Below, one piece after another: positions 6,151 through 7,427 of a stretch of 7,427 nucleotides of DNA; within the stretch, counting starts at the first letter, position 1; the number at the start of each line of letters is the position of its first letter. Below the pieces are notes generated by a model that saw only the letters and a list, made by a program, of their open reading frames with translations, was not told the origin of the DNA and did not search any database. The stretch is from JBLHGU01 sp047615875 (lineage in GTDB: Bacteria > Pseudomonadota > Gammaproteobacteria > Arenicellales > CAJQKF01): positions 1 to 7,427 of the forward strand of contig JBLHGU010000251.1 in the NCBI GenBank assembly GCA_047615875.1. The letters are read 5' to 3'. The position numbers and the translations under genes were made by a program.

Positions 6151-6158
6151 TGGATTGA

Positions 6159-6163
6159 CTCCT
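6159..6163 (-). promoter_or_regulatory. Ribosome binding site supporting a TTG start
   Basis: On the minus strand AGGAG lies eight bases before TTG 6150. It is the strongest Shine-Dalgarno in the region and supports the TTG as the real start of the DUF2817 gene, since no ATG or GTG occurs in frame close by. Confidence 0.65.
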
Positions 6164-6238
6164 GTGATGATTATTTGGCTGGCAGACCATCATTGAAAAG
6201 ATAATTGAAAACTTATTGCACCTCGCTGTACAGTGTAA

Positions 6239-6253
6239 TTGTTTCGAAAACAA
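6239..6253. repeat. Short inverted repeat, possible operator
   Basis: TTGTTT and AAACAA form perfect 6-bp arms around a 3-bp centre (CGA), ten bases before the PAS gene start. It could be a dimeric repressor site for autoregulation or divergent control. In an A/T-rich region an inverted repeat of this length can also arise by chance, so the call is weak. Confidence 0.25.
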
Positions 6254-6262
6254 AAAACATCC

Positions 6263-7427
6263 ATGCACAGCACTAATTTTACAGACGAAAAAAGTAGTTC
6301 AGATACTGTCCAGCAACTGCATGCAGAATTAAGCAGGCTGAATCGAAATCAGGCCAGGCTTGTGCAAATTATGGACTCATTACCGGGACTAGTGGGCTAT
6401 GTCGATCTTCAATTAACTATTGTATATGCCAACAGGCTGATCGAAAGCTGGTATCAACGTCCGCGTACCGAACTTATTGGTATGCAGCTACGCACGCTTT
6501 TTACAGATGAACACTATGTGACTGTAGAAGAATTACTTAAACGTGTTTTAAAAGGAGAGGAGATCAATGAGGAGCGGGAAATTCATTACCCGGATGGAAA
6601 TGCCAGAATTGTCCATCTAAACTATATTCCAGATCAAATAGAAAATACCATACGCGGCTACTATTTTCTGGTTCGTGATGTAACCCAAAGACGTAAGGCC
6701 GAAAGCGCACTGCAGATTGCCAATGTCGAGTTGGACCAACGGATTGTTGCGGCCACAACAGAATTGGAGTCTCGAAATAAAGAATTGCAGGAAGAGAATC
6801 AGGCGCGTAGAGAAAGTGAGGAACGCTATCGGATTGTTTCCGAACTTATGTCTGATTTGATTTATGTTTATGAAGTGGAACCAGACAACACAATGCAAAC
6901 AATCTGGTATACCGGACGACTGAGTAAGGAATTTACGCCACAACTTCAAGATCGTCACTATCGTCTTTGGCGGCCAATCATTCACCCTGACGATGTTGTT
7001 GTGCTGGATCAACGGATCGAGCGACTGCTTTCTAACCAATCATCAATTGATGAGTTCCGTGTAATAGATGGCCAAGGTGCCATACGTTGGCTGAGAGTAT
7101 TTGGTCGACCCATATTTAGTCAAGAAGAACAGCGGGTTATTCAAATTACTGTCGCCGCCCAGGATATTACCGAGACCAAAAGTGCACAGGCAGCTGTTGA
7201 CCAACAACGCAGTAGACTCACAGCTGCGCTGGAGTCCATGTCTGATGGTTTTATGTTGTTTGATCAGGGCGGGGCATTGGTTGAATTTAACGATAAAATT
7301 CTGCATTTATTTCCAAAGACTGCTGGGAAAATGACTGAAGGCGCAAATTTCGAAACATTGATTGAAGCGAGTGTGCAGGCTGGGGAAATAAAGGCCGCCA
7401 AACAAAATCCACAGACCTGGATTAATA
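6263..7427 (+). CDS. Multi-PAS sensor protein, N-terminal part (runs off right edge)
   Basis: An open frame from ATG 6263 to the window end encodes at least 388 residues with no stop. A short coiled-coil-like helix (about 15-35) leads to a first PAS domain (about 33-143: MDSLPGLVGYVDLQLTIVYAN ... YYFLVRDVTQRRKAE). A long helical linker rich in Glu and Gln (144-187) follows. A second PAS of the PAS_3 type spans about 188-306 (YRIVSELMSDLIYVYEV ... IIHPDDV ... FRVIDGQGAIRWLRVFG ... AAQDITETK). A third PAS of the PAS_7 type starts at about 317 (LTAALESMSDGFMLFDQGGALVEFND). The output domain is beyond the window; this arrangement is typical of soluble sensor histidine kinases or GGDEF/EAL proteins. 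There is no N-terminal signal or membrane segment, so it should sense an intracellular signal. No clear Shine-Dalgarno precedes the ATG; an in-frame TTG at 6239 is the only alternative after the stop at 6236. Confidence 0.88.
   Translation, partial: MHSTNFTDEKSSSDTVQQLHAELSRLNRNQARLVQIMDSLPGLVGYVDLQLTIVYANRLIESWYQRPRTELIGMQLRTLFTDEHYVTVEELLKRVLKGEEINEEREIHYPDGNARIVHLNYIPDQIENTIRGYYFLVRDVTQRRKAESALQIANVELDQRIVAATTELESRNKELQEENQARRESEERYRIVSELMSDLIYVYEVEPDNTMQTIWYTGRLSKEFTPQLQDRHYRLWRPIIHPDDVVVLDQRIERLLSNQSSIDEFRVIDGQGAIRWLRVFGRPIFSQEEQRVIQITVAAQDITETKSAQAAVDQQRSRLTAALESMSDGFMLFDQGGALVEFNDKILHLFPKTAGKMTEGANFETLIEASVQAGEIKAAKQNPQTWIN

Larger units (their letters stand above)
6151..6262. promoter_or_regulatory. 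Divergent intergenic region between leftward operon and PAS gene
   Basis: This 112-bp A/T-rich stretch separates two divergently transcribed genes and must carry at least the promoter of the leftward operon and probably that of the PAS-domain gene. On the plus strand TGTAAT at 6234-6239 resembles a -10 box and TTGAAA occurs at 6205-6210, but the spacing (23 bp) is too long for a standard sigma-70 pair. I cannot assign a confident promoter on either strand. CTGTACAG (6226-6233) is an 8-bp perfect palindrome, and a second inverted repeat is listed separately. Confidence 0.5.

Noticed and set aside
6205..6239. Sigma-70 promoter from TTGAAA and TGTAAT
   Set aside because: The 23-bp spacing is too long for a standard promoter, and no better pair was found on either strand.

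Overview
The window looks like chromosome from a free-living Gram-negative proteobacterium, most likely a gammaproteobacterium of marine or environmental type. This rests on the moderate base composition (around the mid-40s %GC by eye), the DMT exporter and NudC families, tightly packed operons and a multi-PAS sensor protein. No species can be named from sequence alone. I see no tRNA, rRNA, insertion sequence, CRISPR array or phage gene.

Layout. A rightward operon fills 1-2358. It holds the 3' end of a DMT/EamA-type transporter, an NADH pyrophosphatase (nudC), and three small genes that together make one nitrile hydratase-family enzyme: the beta N-terminal half, the beta C-terminal SH3-like half, and the alpha (metal) subunit. 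The alpha subunit carries a cobalt-type CTLCSC claw and a histidine-rich N-terminus. The joins are ATGA overlaps or gaps/overlaps of a few bases, so these genes are almost certainly co-transcribed and partly translationally coupled. The same three-polypeptide arrangement is known for thiocyanate hydrolase and toyocamycin nitrile hydratase; ordinary nitrile hydratases have two subunits.

A leftward operon (6150 down to 2351) meets the first one tail to tail with an 8-bp overlap of coding sequence. In transcription order it encodes an M14-like zinc carboxypeptidase/deacylase of the DUF2817 type, a PotD-like solute-binding protein with no signal peptide and no accompanying ABC permease or ATPase, a 51-residue acidic protein overlapping both neighbours by 11 nt, and a GatA-like amidase-signature hydrolase. 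A 112-bp divergent intergenic region (6151-6262) then leads to a rightward gene running off the right edge, with at least three PAS-type sensor domains.

Working model (inference). The hydratase converts a nitrile (or thiocyanate-like substrate) to an amide, the amidase converts the amide to acid plus ammonia, and the DUF2817 enzyme may trim a peptide- or acyl-linked precursor or product. The binding-protein-like gene would work in the cytoplasm as a ligand carrier, sensor or enzyme partner, and the DMT protein could export or import a related small molecule. The combination, especially the cytoplasmic solute-binding fold plus the overlapping micro-gene before the amidase, is the part most worth following up.
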